In this document: piece after piece, positions 43,992 through 53,738 of the stretch
Position numbering within the stretch: the first letter of the stretch is position 1
Layout: each line of letters begins with the position of its first letter
NCBI RefSeq assembly: GCF_000746525.1
Contig: NZ_CP009048.1
Span: 4,901,501 to 4,965,500, forward strand
Direction: 5' to 3'
From: Pseudomonas alkylphenolica
GTDB taxonomy: Bacteria > Pseudomonadota > Gammaproteobacteria > Pseudomonadales > Pseudomonadaceae
DNA: 64,000 nucleotides
Program-made: the position numbers and the translations under genes
Notes under the pieces: generated by a model
The model's database searches: none
What the model saw: only the letters and a program-made list of their open reading frames with translations
Told to the model about the DNA's origin: nothing

Positions 43992-45595
43992 GCGCCAAAA
44001 GCCCGGATGTGCAGTTTGCGGTAACGGTCATAGCGACTGTCGCTTTCGGGAATACCAGCCACACAGGTCAGACAGGCGCGGCATTCCTCCATGATTGCTG
44101 GCGGCGGTGTTTCACCACCGATGCGCAGCAAGGCCTGGGCGGTGTTGAGGGCGATGCTGATGTTCTTCGGCTGCAGCATCAGGGCACGGCGGAACTGTCC
44201 CAGGGCTTCGCTGAGCTGCCCACCCTGATAGCTGCGCACCCCTTGGCGGTTGAGGTCGACGGCTTCAGTCACCGCCCCCAGCACCGCCGGATCGTCGGTC
44301 AGACGCGCCACGCTCTGCATCACCTTGGGGTCATCACCGTAGGTTTCCACACAGTTTTTCAGAATCGAGGTGCCGGCCGATTCCTGGCCGAGCTGCTGCA
44401 ACTGGGTCGCCACCACCAATGCCGCTTCGACGGAGAAGAACTGCTCCATCTTGTCCAGACGGGCCATGGCCTGTTCGGTCAGCTTGGCCGCGGTTTCAGC
44501 GTCGCCGGCCTGTTGCAGGCTGGCCGCTTTCATCAATCGGGCGCGGACCTGCAAGCCCTGGTCCTCGACGTTTTCCTTGGCCACCTCACTGAGCACAGTG
44601 TTGATCTCAACCCGGGTACGCGCATCCAGGCCGTTGCCGGCATTCTTGTTCATCAGCGCCTGGACCAGACCCAGATTGCTCTCCGGGTCCTTGTAACGTG
44701 AGCTCTGGCCCTGGCTGACCGCATGCCGGTAAGCCTTCGAGGAGGTGTCGTAGTCATCGTTGTTCAGCGCCAGCTTGCCCAGCATCATCTGCCGGCGTAC
44801 CGCCAGCGGCGACAGACGCACCGCTTCTTCCAGCACGCCCTGGGCACGTTTGCCTTCCCCTTGAGCGACCAGCACCTCAGCGAGCCCGTCATACAGGCCG
44901 GGCATCATCGGGAAAGCCTTGAGCGCCTGTTCATACACACCCTGGGCCTGGGAAATCTGATTGCGCTTGTACAGCAGGCTGCCCAGAGCGGCGTAAGCCC
45001 ACGGCGTGGCCCGGCTGGAAATGATCGTGGAGAGGAACTTTTCCAGCTCGTCATAACGATTCAGGTCACGCAACGCATCGGCGCGGTAGCGCAAGCACAA
45101 CGGCGCAAAACGCGGGTCCTTCTTGCACAGCTCGGCGCAGGCCGCCAGCACTTCGGCCGGGCGGCCACGGTCCAGGGCCTGGAGGATCGGCTTGAGCAAG
45201 GTCTTGCGCTGCACCAGCTTTTCCAGGCGTTGAGCAAGCCCGATGCGGTTGAACGGTTTGGTCAGGTAGGCATCCGGCTCATGCTCCAGGGCACTGAGGA
45301 CAATCGCCTGGCTGGTCTCGGCGGTCACCATGAGAAACACACACTCATGGCTGATCAACTTGTCGAGGATCAGGTCTTCGAGCACCTGCTGGCCGTTCTT
45401 CTTGCCATCGCCCAGGTGAAAGTCCTGGAGGATGAAGTCATAACGCTTCTGCGCGCACATACGCAGGGCCTGCTCACCGCTATCGGCAGTATCGACATCA
45501 CGCACGCCCAGCTCGCGCAGCATGGAGCGCGCCGAACTGCGAAAGTCCGAGAAATCATCGACGATCAGAAAACTTTTATGGCTGTAGACCTGCAT
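43988..45595 (-). CDS. Response regulator with receiver domain and TPR output
   Basis: A 535-residue protein. The receiver domain spans about residues 8-130: FLIVDDFSDFRSSARSML holds the acidic pocket, the phospho-acceptor Asp is in YDFILQDFHLGDG, and the Lys is in YLTKPFN. From about 145 on it is a series of tetratricopeptide helices (PWAYAALGSLLYKRNQISQAQGVYEQAL). There is no DNA-binding or enzymatic output domain, so it probably works by protein contacts. It is co-translated with the following kinase. Confidence 0.88.
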   Translation of the reverse strand: MQVYSHKSFLIVDDFSDFRSSARSMLRELGVRDVDTADSGEQALRMCAQKRYDFILQDFHLGDGKKNGQQVLEDLILDKLISHECVFLMVTAETSQAIVLSALEHEPDAYLTKPFNRIGLAQRLEKLVQRKTLLKPILQALDRGRPAEVLAACAELCKKDPRFAPLCLRYRADALRDLNRYDELEKFLSTIISSRATPWAYAALGSLLYKRNQISQAQGVYEQALKAFPMMPGLYDGLAEVLVAQGEGKRAQGVLEEAVRLSPLAVRRQMMLGKLALNNDDYDTSSKAYRHAVSQGQSSRYKDPESNLGLVQALMNKNAGNGLDARTRVEINTVLSEVAKENVEDQGLQVRARLMKAASLQQAGDAETAAKLTEQAMARLDKMEQFFSVEAALVVATQLQQLGQESAGTSILKNCVETYGDDPKVMQSVARLTDDPAVLGAVTEAVDLNRQGVRSYQGGQLSEALGQFRRALMLQPKNISIALNTAQALLRIGGETPPPAIMEECRACLTCVAGIPESDSRYDRYRKLHIRAFGA

Positions 45596-45715
45596 CCACG
45601 AAACCTGACATGGCAAATATAAAAAAGGATGCACAGACCTCAACAACCACAGGCTGGCTTCGCGGGTAAATCCGGCACGACATCAGGGTCGGCACTCATG
45701 GGCTGACAATCGGGG

Positions 45716-46795
45716 TTACGTACAAGCGCCTGCTGCAGCGAGGCGGAGCTGGTTTTCACCACTGCGCTTGGCTTCATACATGGCCAGGTCCGCAAGGTGA
45801 ATCAAGGTGTCCATGCTCGCGGCATGATCCGGATAGATCGCTACTCCCAAGCTGGTACCCACCTGCAATAGCTCCCCGGAAACGATCATGGGAAAAGCCA
45901 GTGACTCGATCACGTTGGCGCAAAGCAGGCGCACTTCCTCTTCCACCCCGGCACCGGGCGAGAACCCTTCAAGAATCAGGACGAACTCATCGCCACCAAT
46001 CCTGGCCACGGTATCGGCCGAACGCAGCATTTGCTTGAGTCGCTTGGCAGTAAACTTCAACACCTGGTCACCGATGGCATGGCCACTACGGTCGTTGATC
46101 GTCTTGAAGTCGTTAAGGTCGATAAACGCCAGGGCCACTCGCGTGTTGTTATTGCGGGCCTTTTCCAGGGCCAGCGCCAGGCGTTGCTCAAATGCCAGAC
46201 GGTTGGGCAGGCCGGTCAAGGCATCGTTGTGCGCCAGGTTCTGTAGCTGGCTGGCCCAGGCCTTTTCTTCGGTGATATCGCGCACCACCCCGATCATTTT
46301 CACGGCCTTGCCCTGACTGTTGCACACCACGTTGCCGGTCTCGCGCAGCCAGCGGACGCTGCCGTCAGGCCAGACCACGCGGTACTCCTCATCATGGTTT
46401 TCGCCCGTTGCAATGCAGCGCAGTTCTCCGGCGCGGACCTGATCACGGTCATCCGGATGCACGCTGGCGCAGAAACGCTCATAGCTGGGGACGATTTCCC
46501 CGACCTGAAAGCCGAACATGGGGTAGATAGCGTCAGACCAATAGAGCTGTTCGGTGTCGATCTCCCAGTCCCAGGTGCCAATGCGGGCAAAGTACTGGCT
46601 GCGTTGGTAGCGCTCGATGTCTTCCGGCAGTACCGCACCGCCCGGTGCCTGTTTGCCGCCCGAATCATCAAGGGGCTGGCGGCATTCACGCAATTGTCGT
46701 TCAAGCTCACGCCCGCGCAACAACGCACGTATCCACAGGATCGACAGGACGCCCAAGCCGATCCATGGCGCGAGGATGGACAGCATCTGCGTCAT
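45716..46795 (-). CDS. Diguanylate cyclase with PAS domain
   Basis: A 359-residue enzyme making c-di-GMP. A membrane helix lies at residues 5-25, a PAS/PAC domain at about 65-180 (IGTWDWEIDTEQLYWSD, DEEYRVVWPDGSVRWLRETG), then a GGDEF domain with an intact RIGGDEF active site. The allosteric I-site motif RSAD lies five residues upstream of GGDEF, so product inhibition is expected. No EAL domain. No strong ribosome site before ATG 46795. Confidence 0.92.
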   Translation of the reverse strand: MTQMLSILAPWIGLGVLSILWIRALLRGRELERQLRECRQPLDDSGGKQAPGGAVLPEDIERYQRSQYFARIGTWDWEIDTEQLYWSDAIYPMFGFQVGEIVPSYERFCASVHPDDRDQVRAGELRCIATGENHDEEYRVVWPDGSVRWLRETGNVVCNSQGKAVKMIGVVRDITEEKAWASQLQNLAHNDALTGLPNRLAFEQRLALALEKARNNNTRVALAFIDLNDFKTINDRSGHAIGDQVLKFTAKRLKQMLRSADTVARIGGDEFVLILEGFSPGAGVEEEVRLLCANVIESLAFPMIVSGELLQVGTSLGVAIYPDHAASMDTLIHLADLAMYEAKRSGENQLRLAAAGACT

Positions 46796-46875
46796 GGTGA
46801 AGCACCCAATGATGATAGCAAGCGGCCATCATCTTCGATCCTCTGCCCCTCGTAAAGACTGGCGTAGGCGCTTGC

Positions 46876-47460
46876 TCAGCGTACCGCCTGGCAGGTCAGC
46901 TCGGTGCCATACCATTTCACTTTGGCTTCGCCCTGATGTTCCCAGAACTCGACACCCTCGGCACTGTACTTGCTGCCGCTGCCAGAAAGCTGGGCTATGG
47001 CGATGGTTTGATCGTCGCCATAGGTAAGCACCGCCGCTTGCGGTTCGAGCTGGTTGTAGAACACCGCGGTAAAGGGTTTGCTGTCGTCATTGCAGTCAAA
47101 TTCGACGGCTGCCGGTACCTGAACCGCACCGGACTGGATCTGCAGTTTGACCATGCGAACCTGATACTGCTCAAGCACACAGGCATCAACATCGTCGGCT
47201 TTCCAGCATTCATCACGGCCCTTGATCCAGCCGCGCTGGGTCGCCTTGAGCTGCTTTTGCGAATCGCTGTCGGCTTGTCCGAGCACGCGTTTATAGAGGG
47301 CGGCGAGGTCACGGTCGAGTTTGCTCAGTTGCGGGCTCTGGCACACTTTCAGGGCCACGCCTTCGGCCTTGTCGCAGGAAAACGACGGCCCTTCTGCCGC
47401 CAGTGCCGTCCCCATGGGTAACAAGCAGGTCAGCAGCACCAGGGTGCGTGCACGGAACAT
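46876..47460 (-). CDS. Secreted LprI-MliC-like protein, probable lysozyme inhibitor
   Basis: A 194-residue periplasmic protein. The signal peptide MFRARTLVLLTCLLPMGTALA is followed by an LprI-type helical domain (CDKAEGVALKVCQSPQLSKLDRDLAALY, residues 28-105, with four cysteines) and a C-terminal MliC-like domain (about 115-190, FDCNDDSKPFTAVFYN, SGSGSKYSAEGVEFWEHQGEAKVKW). MliC domains inhibit c-type lysozyme through a Ser and Lys loop. GGAGG precedes ATG 47460. Activity is inferred from domain family. Confidence 0.82.
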   Translation of the reverse strand: MFRARTLVLLTCLLPMGTALAAEGPSFSCDKAEGVALKVCQSPQLSKLDRDLAALYKRVLGQADSDSQKQLKATQRGWIKGRDECWKADDVDACVLEQYQVRMVKLQIQSGAVQVPAAVEFDCNDDSKPFTAVFYNQLEPQAAVLTYGDDQTIAIAQLSGSGSKYSAEGVEFWEHQGEAKVKWYGTELTCQAVR

Positions 47461-47534
47461 GGGCGAGGCCTCCAACAGGAAAGAACCTGCCAGACAGTAC
47501 AGCAGATATTCCTCCCTGGCCGCACATTCAGTCG

Positions 47535-50258
47535 TCAGGCCAGCAGGCCCAGGGCCTTGGCCCGGGCGACAGCCTGAGTCCTGCGCTCGACGCCCAGCTT
47601 GCTGTTGATGTGACTGGCGTGGGTCTTGACCGTATGCAAGGAGATGAACAGCCGGTCGCTGATTTCCTGGTTGGAACAGCCCTGGGCAATCAACTCCAGC
47701 ACCGCCTTCTCCCGTGTGCTCAAGGTCTCACAGCTGGTGCCGGTGGCTTGAGCCGTATCAAGGGCCGGCAACAGCGCCAGAAGGCTGGCCTGCGTCGGAC
47801 TCGCAGGTTGCATCAGCAACTGCTCGCGCAGCCACTGCGGATGGTCCTGCAATAGCCGCTGGAACGCCTGCAAGGCGCCGCCACGGCCAGCTTCCAGACT
47901 CAGTGCCAACAAATCACGGGCCTGCATCTCGTTGTTGCTGGCCAGTAACAAGCCTATCCATTGGCACAGCGCAGTGACACACAACAACTGACCACCGCTG
48001 GCCTGACCGCGCTCGACCAGCGCCTGCAGACGTTGTCCGGCCTGTTCCAGGCGCCCTTGGGTACGTTCGAGCAAGGCCTGTTGCAGTTCGATATGCAGCG
48101 GCAGCAAGGGATGGAATTCCGGTGCGGCAGCCGCCTTTTTGCCGCCGTAGGTCTGGCCCAGACGCAACAACCAGGACTCGGCAAGATCCGTGCGCCCCTG
48201 GGCCAACCAGAGTTCGCATTTGATCAGGGTAATCATCGCCAGATAGAAAATCGGCGGTACGTCCCAGATGTGCATCAGCCGTTCGGCCTCGGCCAGTTCG
48301 GCGAAGGCTTCGGTAAAGCGCCCTTCGCGACCATCCTGCGAAGCGATCACGCAATGACCGATCAGCACGCTGATGTCGCGGCAGGCCCGTGCCTCGACCA
48401 GACCTGCACGCAGACGGCTGCGCCCGGCTTCCGGTTGCAGGCGCGCGACCAGCAGATAGCCTTCGTACAAGGTCAGGCGTGCCCGCGCCGCGTACAAGCG
48501 CTGCGCCGACAGCCCCTGCAGACGCTGCAAACCCTGGCGCACTTCATCGAGTGCCCTCAGCACTTCGCCGCGAGCATGCAGCACCCGCGCGCGATCGTAA
48601 TGTGCCAGGGCTTCGAACAATGGGTTGCCGACCCGCTGAGCCAGCTCCAGCGCCTCGCGGTTCCAGCTGCGGGCCCGCGAGAAGTCAGCGTCGGCAATGG
48701 CCAGGTTGGAAACCGTCGACAAGCACACCAGGCGCTGGCCATAGCGCTTTTGCGGCAGGCTGCGCAGGGCTTCGACGCAATAGGAGCGAGTGCGCTCGCG
48801 ATCGCCTCGGCCGCGGGCGATGACCCCACTCAAGGCCAGCCATTGCGCCAGCATGGAGCGCTGTGCCGTCGCCGAAGGCGCTGGCAGGAAGCGACTCAGG
48901 TGACTGGCCAGCTCTTCGGCGGCGTCCAGCTGCCCGGCCAGGCCCAGGGCCCAGCTATACAGCACAATCAGCCGTGGCGTGCTGATCAGCAGGCTATCGG
49001 GCAGGTCCATCTTCCAGCGCAGCAACATACCGACGTTCTGCTCGGCCAGCAGTTGCTCTTCGGAAAGGTTCTGTACCAGGTTGGCGGCGACATCCAGGTG
49101 CCCTGCCCGCAAGGCTTGTTCCACCGCCTCGTCGAGCAACCCCTGGCCCTGGAACCAGCGGCAGGCACGCAGGTGCAGGCTCGACAGCGGCAGGCTGGGT
49201 TGTCGGCTGCGCAGCAGATCGGAAAACAGATGGTGATAGCGGTACCAGCGCCCATGTTCGTCCAGCGGCACCAGGAATACCTGATGCGCCTGCAGGTACG
49301 CGATGATCTCGGCGCTGTCGTGACTCTCACGCAGGGCATCACACAGTTCGCTGCAGAAACGCTCCTGGCACGCGGTATCGTTGAGGAAGCCCTGAACTTC
49401 GGCCGGCAGAATATCGATCACTTCTTCGAGCAGGTAATCGCGGATCAACCCCTCGCCGCCATGCAGGGCCTGGGGCAACGCACTGTCGGCGCCAGACTCG
49501 CTGGCCGCCAGCTGCCAGAAGCGCAGCCCGGCAATCCAGCCGTCACTGCGCTGGATCAGATTATCCAGGGCCTGACCGCGCAAACCGGTGGTCTGCTGGC
49601 CCAGCACCGCCAGCGACTCGTCGGGAGTCAGGCGCAGGTCCTGTTCGTTGAGTTCAAGCAGCTGGCGCGACAGACGCAGGCGCGCCAGGTGCCAGTCCGG
49701 GCGCAAGCGACTGGTGACCAGCAGCACCAACCCCGGCGGCAAGTGATTGAGGAAGAACTGCAGGCAGCGATCAAGTACCGGGCCCTGGGCCAGATGGTAG
49801 TCATCGAGCACCAGCAACAAGGGGTTGTGTGGCTGCAGATGGAAAGCCAACTCATCGAGCAGGCCATCGAGCCACTCTTCGAAAGCAAACGGCTGGTGGC
49901 GCTGGCGCATCTTCAGCAGGCCCAGGGCCTGGTTGCCCAGCACGGGGCAATACTGCTGCAAGCCTTCAAGCAAGCGTTCGAGAAAACGTCCCGGATCGTT
50001 GTCGCGACGGCTCAATCCCAGCCACAGGCTGCTCCAGTGATTGGGCAGACCCTGACAGAATTCCACGGCCAGGGAGCTCTTGCCGAAGCCAGCAGGCGCA
50101 GTGACCAGCAACAAGCGGCCGCCCAGCCCGGTTTGCAGGCGCTGGCACAAGCGCGCCCGCGGCACATGCCCTTCAGGCAGTGGCGGACGATAGAAGCGTC
50201 CTTCCAGGACAGTCATGGCCTGGCCGGCGAACCCTTGCGTACGGGACAGATCAGTCAT
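47535..50258 (-). CDS. MalT/AlkS-like LuxR-family transcriptional activator
   Basis: A 907-residue STAND-type ATPase regulator. Walker A (TAPAGFGKSS) is near residue 55 and Walker B (LLLVLDDYH) near 147, then a long helical/TPR sensor region, and a C-terminal LuxR helix-turn-helix (LSTREKAVLELIAQGCSNQEISDRLFISLHTVKTH). Such proteins activate transcription upon binding an inducer and ATP. It lies downstream of the DUF1329-DUF1302 genes on the same strand, past a terminator, and probably activates them. A second ATG at 50216 is possible. Confidence 0.9.
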   Translation of the reverse strand: MTDLSRTQGFAGQAMTVLEGRFYRPPLPEGHVPRARLCQRLQTGLGGRLLLVTAPAGFGKSSLAVEFCQGLPNHWSSLWLGLSRRDNDPGRFLERLLEGLQQYCPVLGNQALGLLKMRQRHQPFAFEEWLDGLLDELAFHLQPHNPLLLVLDDYHLAQGPVLDRCLQFFLNHLPPGLVLLVTSRLRPDWHLARLRLSRQLLELNEQDLRLTPDESLAVLGQQTTGLRGQALDNLIQRSDGWIAGLRFWQLAASESGADSALPQALHGGEGLIRDYLLEEVIDILPAEVQGFLNDTACQERFCSELCDALRESHDSAEIIAYLQAHQVFLVPLDEHGRWYRYHHLFSDLLRSRQPSLPLSSLHLRACRWFQGQGLLDEAVEQALRAGHLDVAANLVQNLSEEQLLAEQNVGMLLRWKMDLPDSLLISTPRLIVLYSWALGLAGQLDAAEELASHLSRFLPAPSATAQRSMLAQWLALSGVIARGRGDRERTRSYCVEALRSLPQKRYGQRLVCLSTVSNLAIADADFSRARSWNREALELAQRVGNPLFEALAHYDRARVLHARGEVLRALDEVRQGLQRLQGLSAQRLYAARARLTLYEGYLLVARLQPEAGRSRLRAGLVEARACRDISVLIGHCVIASQDGREGRFTEAFAELAEAERLMHIWDVPPIFYLAMITLIKCELWLAQGRTDLAESWLLRLGQTYGGKKAAAAPEFHPLLPLHIELQQALLERTQGRLEQAGQRLQALVERGQASGGQLLCVTALCQWIGLLLASNNEMQARDLLALSLEAGRGGALQAFQRLLQDHPQWLREQLLMQPASPTQASLLALLPALDTAQATGTSCETLSTREKAVLELIAQGCSNQEISDRLFISLHTVKTHASHINSKLGVERRTQAVARAKALGLLA

Positions 50259-50410
50259 GGCCGGCTCGTTTTAGTTAGAGAATCTTCGGCAGTACGGGTC
50301 AGCGCAGACTAGCGGTTAAAGACGCACATTTGAAGATGATTGCCGCGCTTTGCGGAAAAAAGACTACAACAAAAAGCGACAATCCCGAATCAGGCAGGCC
50401 GCGCAAACAG

Positions 50411-50440
50411 AAACGCCCCGGCAAGCCGGGGCGTTCTGGG
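50411..50440 (-). terminator. Terminator after DUF1329 gene
   Basis: AACGCCCCGGC and GCCGGGGCGTT (50412-50422, 50425-50435) form an 11-bp stem; read leftward it is followed by TTTCTGTTTG. It separates DUF1329 from the LuxR gene. Confidence 0.8.
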
Positions 50441-50462
50441 AGATCACACGGAGGTTTGAAAC

Positions 50463-51833
50463 TTAGCGCACACCTTCCTGGCGAAGCGCTGCGGGCTGGA
50501 AGTCGCTAATGCTAGCCGAGAATCCGAAGTCGTAAGCCTTCTTCTCCTCGTTCTTCATGCCCAGTGCCAAATAGCGACCCGACTGCAGGTCGTAGATGGC
50601 TTCCAGGGTGTACCACGGCACCTGGACGTTGTAGTAGTCCTGGGAGTGGGCCTCGGAAACGCGCCACAGTTGATCGCGACCGTCGTACTGGTCGATCACT
50701 GCAGCCTGCCAGGTGTCTTCGTCGATGTAGAAGTCACGCTTGGCGTAGATATGACGCTGGCCTGGCTTGAGGGTGGCAACCACGTGCCAGACGCGGCGCA
50801 GCTCATAGCGGCTCAAGTCCTGGTTGATGTGCCCGGCCTTGATGATGTCGCTGTACTTGAGCTTTGGATCGTCGAGTTTGTAGCTGTTGGAGGCGATGTA
50901 CATCTCTTTCTTGCCTTCCAGCTTCCAGTCGTAGCGATCCGGCGCACCGTTGAACATGTCCAGGTTGTCGGAGGTACGCAGGCCATCGGCTGCAGTACCC
51001 GGACCGTCGTAGGACACCTGCGGTGCCTGGCGCACACGACGCTGACCGGCGTTGTAGACCCACGCCTTGCGTGGTTCCTTGACCTGGTCGAGGGTCTCGT
51101 GGACCAGCAGCACGGTACCGGCCAGACGCGCCGGCGCCGTCACCTTCTGCTTGAAGTAGAACAGCACGTTGCCCGGGTTGGCCGGATCGTAGCCCTTGAT
51201 CTTGTCACGGAAGACGAACTGGTCCTGGAAGTACACCAGGCTGTAGGAGCCATTGGTTTGCGGCGTGGCCTGGGTTACCAGGCGGGTCACGCTGCCACCG
51301 CGATAGCGGGTGATGTGGTTCCAGATTACCTCGACACCGCTTTTCGGAATCGGAAACGGCACGGCAGTGGTGAAGTTCTCCAGACCGTTGCCGCCAGCGA
51401 CCAGGTTGGTCTTGGTGGCGTTTTCCTTGATCGCGGCAAACACATCAGCCGGCACGGTCGAGCCACGGTGGGTCGGGTATACCGGCAGCTTGTAGCTGTC
51501 CGGGTAGCGCTTGAGCATCGCGATCTGACCCGGGGACAGTTTGTCCTTGTACTGGTCGACGTTCTGCGCGGTGATGGTGTACAGCGGCTTTTCGCTAGCG
51601 TACGGATCGGCAAGGAAACCCTTGGCATCAACGGCGCCGGCATTGGTGGCCAGCGGCTTCCAGGCGCTGATCGAACCGTCGGCGTTACCGGCCTTTTCAG
51701 CGCCCATCGGCGTCAGCGTGGTGCCGAGCTTGGCCGCCTCGTCGGCGGACACCGCCGCCATGACGCCGGTTGCCAGCAGCGACAGGCCCAACACACCGGC
51801 TTGCAGCAGATTCTTGGTCATTTTCATGTTCAT
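50463..51833 (-). CDS. DUF1329 exported protein
   Basis: A 456-residue exported protein of the DUF1329 family (related in fold to LolB/outer-membrane lipoprotein-sorting proteins). The signal peptide NLLQAGVLGLSLLATGVMA ends near residue 27. Family segments include VYPTHRGSTVPADVFAAIKENA and HIYAKRDFYIDEDTWQAAVIDQYDGR. DUF1329 and DUF1302 genes are regularly paired and linked to hydrophobic compound or sterol/fatty acid use. It ends the DUF1302-DUF1329 unit, 21 bases after DUF1302... on the leftward strand it is encoded downstream only if that pair is read as DUF1329 last. ATG 51833 has GGACGAG upstream. Confidence 0.88.
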   Translation of the reverse strand: MNMKMTKNLLQAGVLGLSLLATGVMAAVSADEAAKLGTTLTPMGAEKAGNADGSISAWKPLATNAGAVDAKGFLADPYASEKPLYTITAQNVDQYKDKLSPGQIAMLKRYPDSYKLPVYPTHRGSTVPADVFAAIKENATKTNLVAGGNGLENFTTAVPFPIPKSGVEVIWNHITRYRGGSVTRLVTQATPQTNGSYSLVYFQDQFVFRDKIKGYDPANPGNVLFYFKQKVTAPARLAGTVLLVHETLDQVKEPRKAWVYNAGQRRVRQAPQVSYDGPGTAADGLRTSDNLDMFNGAPDRYDWKLEGKKEMYIASNSYKLDDPKLKYSDIIKAGHINQDLSRYELRRVWHVVATLKPGQRHIYAKRDFYIDEDTWQAAVIDQYDGRDQLWRVSEAHSQDYYNVQVPWYTLEAIYDLQSGRYLALGMKNEEKKAYDFGFSASISDFQPAALRQEGVR

Positions 51834-51854
51834 GCTCGTCCTGAATCCGTGTTC

Positions 51855-53738
51855 TTAGAAGTTCACACCGAAGCTGAGGGCGATGAAATCGCGGTCATCC
51901 ACGGTGGTGTACTTGCCGTCGAAGAAGTTGGTGTACGACAGGCTGGTGGTGTAGGTGTTCTGGTACTCGGCATCCAGACCCAGGCTGATCGCCTTGCGCC
52001 CTTCCTCGAAGTTGCCGCCAGGGCCCGGGGAGTAACCGGAGACGTCATGCGACCAGGCCACGTTAGGCTTGAGGTTGACCCCGGCGAATACGTCGTTGTA
52101 GTCCCAGATCGCCCGAGCGCGGTAGCCCCAGGAGGTGCTGGTGGTGAAGCCGTCGTTCTCACATTTGCGCGAGAGGTTGGCCGAAGAGGCATTGTTGCCA
52201 GCACCGCTGATGGTCCGGCTGTTGAGGAACTCACAGGTATTCACCGGGCCAGTAGGTTCCAGCGGCCCTGGACCGTAGACCGGGTCACGTCCGTAACGCA
52301 TCTTGTGCGCGCTTTCCAGGCCGCCGACATGAGTCACGCCAACTTCACCTACCACGGTCAGGCGGCTGGCCCCCATCACCTGGTCGAAGAAGTGGGTGAG
52401 TGTCGTCTGGAACTGGGTAATTTCCTTACGGGTGTAGCCGTGCTGGTCCTGGCCTGGAACGCCCTTGAGCAGCGACGCGTTACCAAACCCTGGAATTGGC
52501 GTAACACCGGAGTAGAGGATATCGGTGGTGTTGAGCTGGACCGGCGCGTTAGGCCGGTAGCTCAGTTCACCGCTCCACGCGGTGCCGGTAGGCAGGGTGG
52601 TGGAGAAGCTCAGGCCATACAGGCGGATGTCTTCAGGGTACTCGACGAAGTACTGCGAGTTGCCCGCCACGATCAACGGCGCCAGCGGCCGCAGTGACGC
52701 CGGCAGGCGCGACAGGCTGGCATAGACTGACGGAGACGCGCCAGTTGCACTGAAAATCGGCGCACGGCTGTGGTAGTTCATGAAGTAGGCGCCGAACTCG
52801 GTATCCAGCGGCTCGAACATGTAGCGCATGGCCACACCGAACTGGCCACTGTCACGCGCATCGCGATCCGCGCCACGGTCGACCTTCACACCCTCGGTGT
52901 TGATGTCGACGCCCTGGCTGGCGAGGAAGCCCAATGCCTGTGGCGGCAGGCTGCGGCTGCTGTTGAGCAAGCGCAGGTTGTCGGTACAGCCGTCGGCGAT
53001 GACGTCGGGCTGGGAGAAGAAGGTGCCGCAGTTGTCGACGACAGTCTGGTCCCATTCGATCTGGTAGAAGGCTTCAGCCGAAAGGTTGTCGGTCAGGCTC
53101 TGCGACACATAGAACATGTTGACCGGGATCAGACCTTCCTTGACCTCGGCGCCAGGACGGCGGAAGGCGGCCACGTCGATCGGGTTGATCGAGTTGATAC
53201 CGCCACCGATGAAGGTACTTTCACCCCAGCTGACTACCTGCTTGCCGAGACGCACCGAACCTGGCTGATCGGCGATGGAGTAGTTGTGATAGACGAAGGC
53301 GTCGAGAAGCTCGCTACCGGCGGACTTGGCGCCCTCTTTGCGGTTGGAGTCGCTGATGTCCTTGAACTCGCGGTGTTCATCCTTGAGCTCGAAGTCGTAC
53401 CAGTACTTGCCGCGGACGAACACGCCGGTATCGCCGTACTTGAGCTCCAGGTCGTGGATGCCCTTGAAGATCTTCGAGAAGGTCTCACCGCGCTTGAAGT
53501 TCAGGTGGCCGTCGTCGGAGGTCTGCGACAGGCCTTTGCCGCCGTTGTTGACGCCAATCAGGTTCTCGTTCGGTTTGGCCGTCGACCAGCTGGCCCCTAC
53601 GGACAGCGACGAGTCGAACGACCCTTCGATTTCACCGATGTTGAAACTGACGCCGAATGCAGGACCGGCGAGCGTAGAAGCGAGGCTGACGGCCAAAGGC
53701 AGTTTCGCCCGGCGCCAGAACAGATTTACTGATGTCAT
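51855..53738 (-). CDS. DUF1302 outer-membrane protein
   Basis: A 627-residue outer-membrane barrel with the signal peptide LAVSLASTLAGPAFG. FNIGEIEGSFDSSLSVGASWST begins the barrel, YHNYSIADQPGSVRLGKQVVSWGE is the family core, and the chain ends in IALSFGVNF with a terminal Phe. It probably brings hydrophobic substrate across the outer membrane. It is read leftward ahead of DUF1329. GGAG precedes ATG 53738. A 15-bp palindrome lies 106-120 bases upstream. Confidence 0.9.
   Translation of the reverse strand: MTSVNLFWRRAKLPLAVSLASTLAGPAFGVSFNIGEIEGSFDSSLSVGASWSTAKPNENLIGVNNGGKGLSQTSDDGHLNFKRGETFSKIFKGIHDLELKYGDTGVFVRGKYWYDFELKDEHREFKDISDSNRKEGAKSAGSELLDAFVYHNYSIADQPGSVRLGKQVVSWGESTFIGGGINSINPIDVAAFRRPGAEVKEGLIPVNMFYVSQSLTDNLSAEAFYQIEWDQTVVDNCGTFFSQPDVIADGCTDNLRLLNSSRSLPPQALGFLASQGVDINTEGVKVDRGADRDARDSGQFGVAMRYMFEPLDTEFGAYFMNYHSRAPIFSATGASPSVYASLSRLPASLRPLAPLIVAGNSQYFVEYPEDIRLYGLSFSTTLPTGTAWSGELSYRPNAPVQLNTTDILYSGVTPIPGFGNASLLKGVPGQDQHGYTRKEITQFQTTLTHFFDQVMGASRLTVVGEVGVTHVGGLESAHKMRYGRDPVYGPGPLEPTGPVNTCEFLNSRTISGAGNNASSANLSRKCENDGFTTSTSWGYRARAIWDYNDVFAGVNLKPNVAWSHDVSGYSPGPGGNFEEGRKAISLGLDAEYQNTYTTSLSYTNFFDGKYTTVDDRDFIALSFGVNF

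Noticed and set aside
47961..50312. A 783-codon + strand frame opposite the LuxR-type activator
   Set aside because: Same effect of GC-rich third positions; the minus-strand gene has clear Walker and helix-turn-helix motifs.
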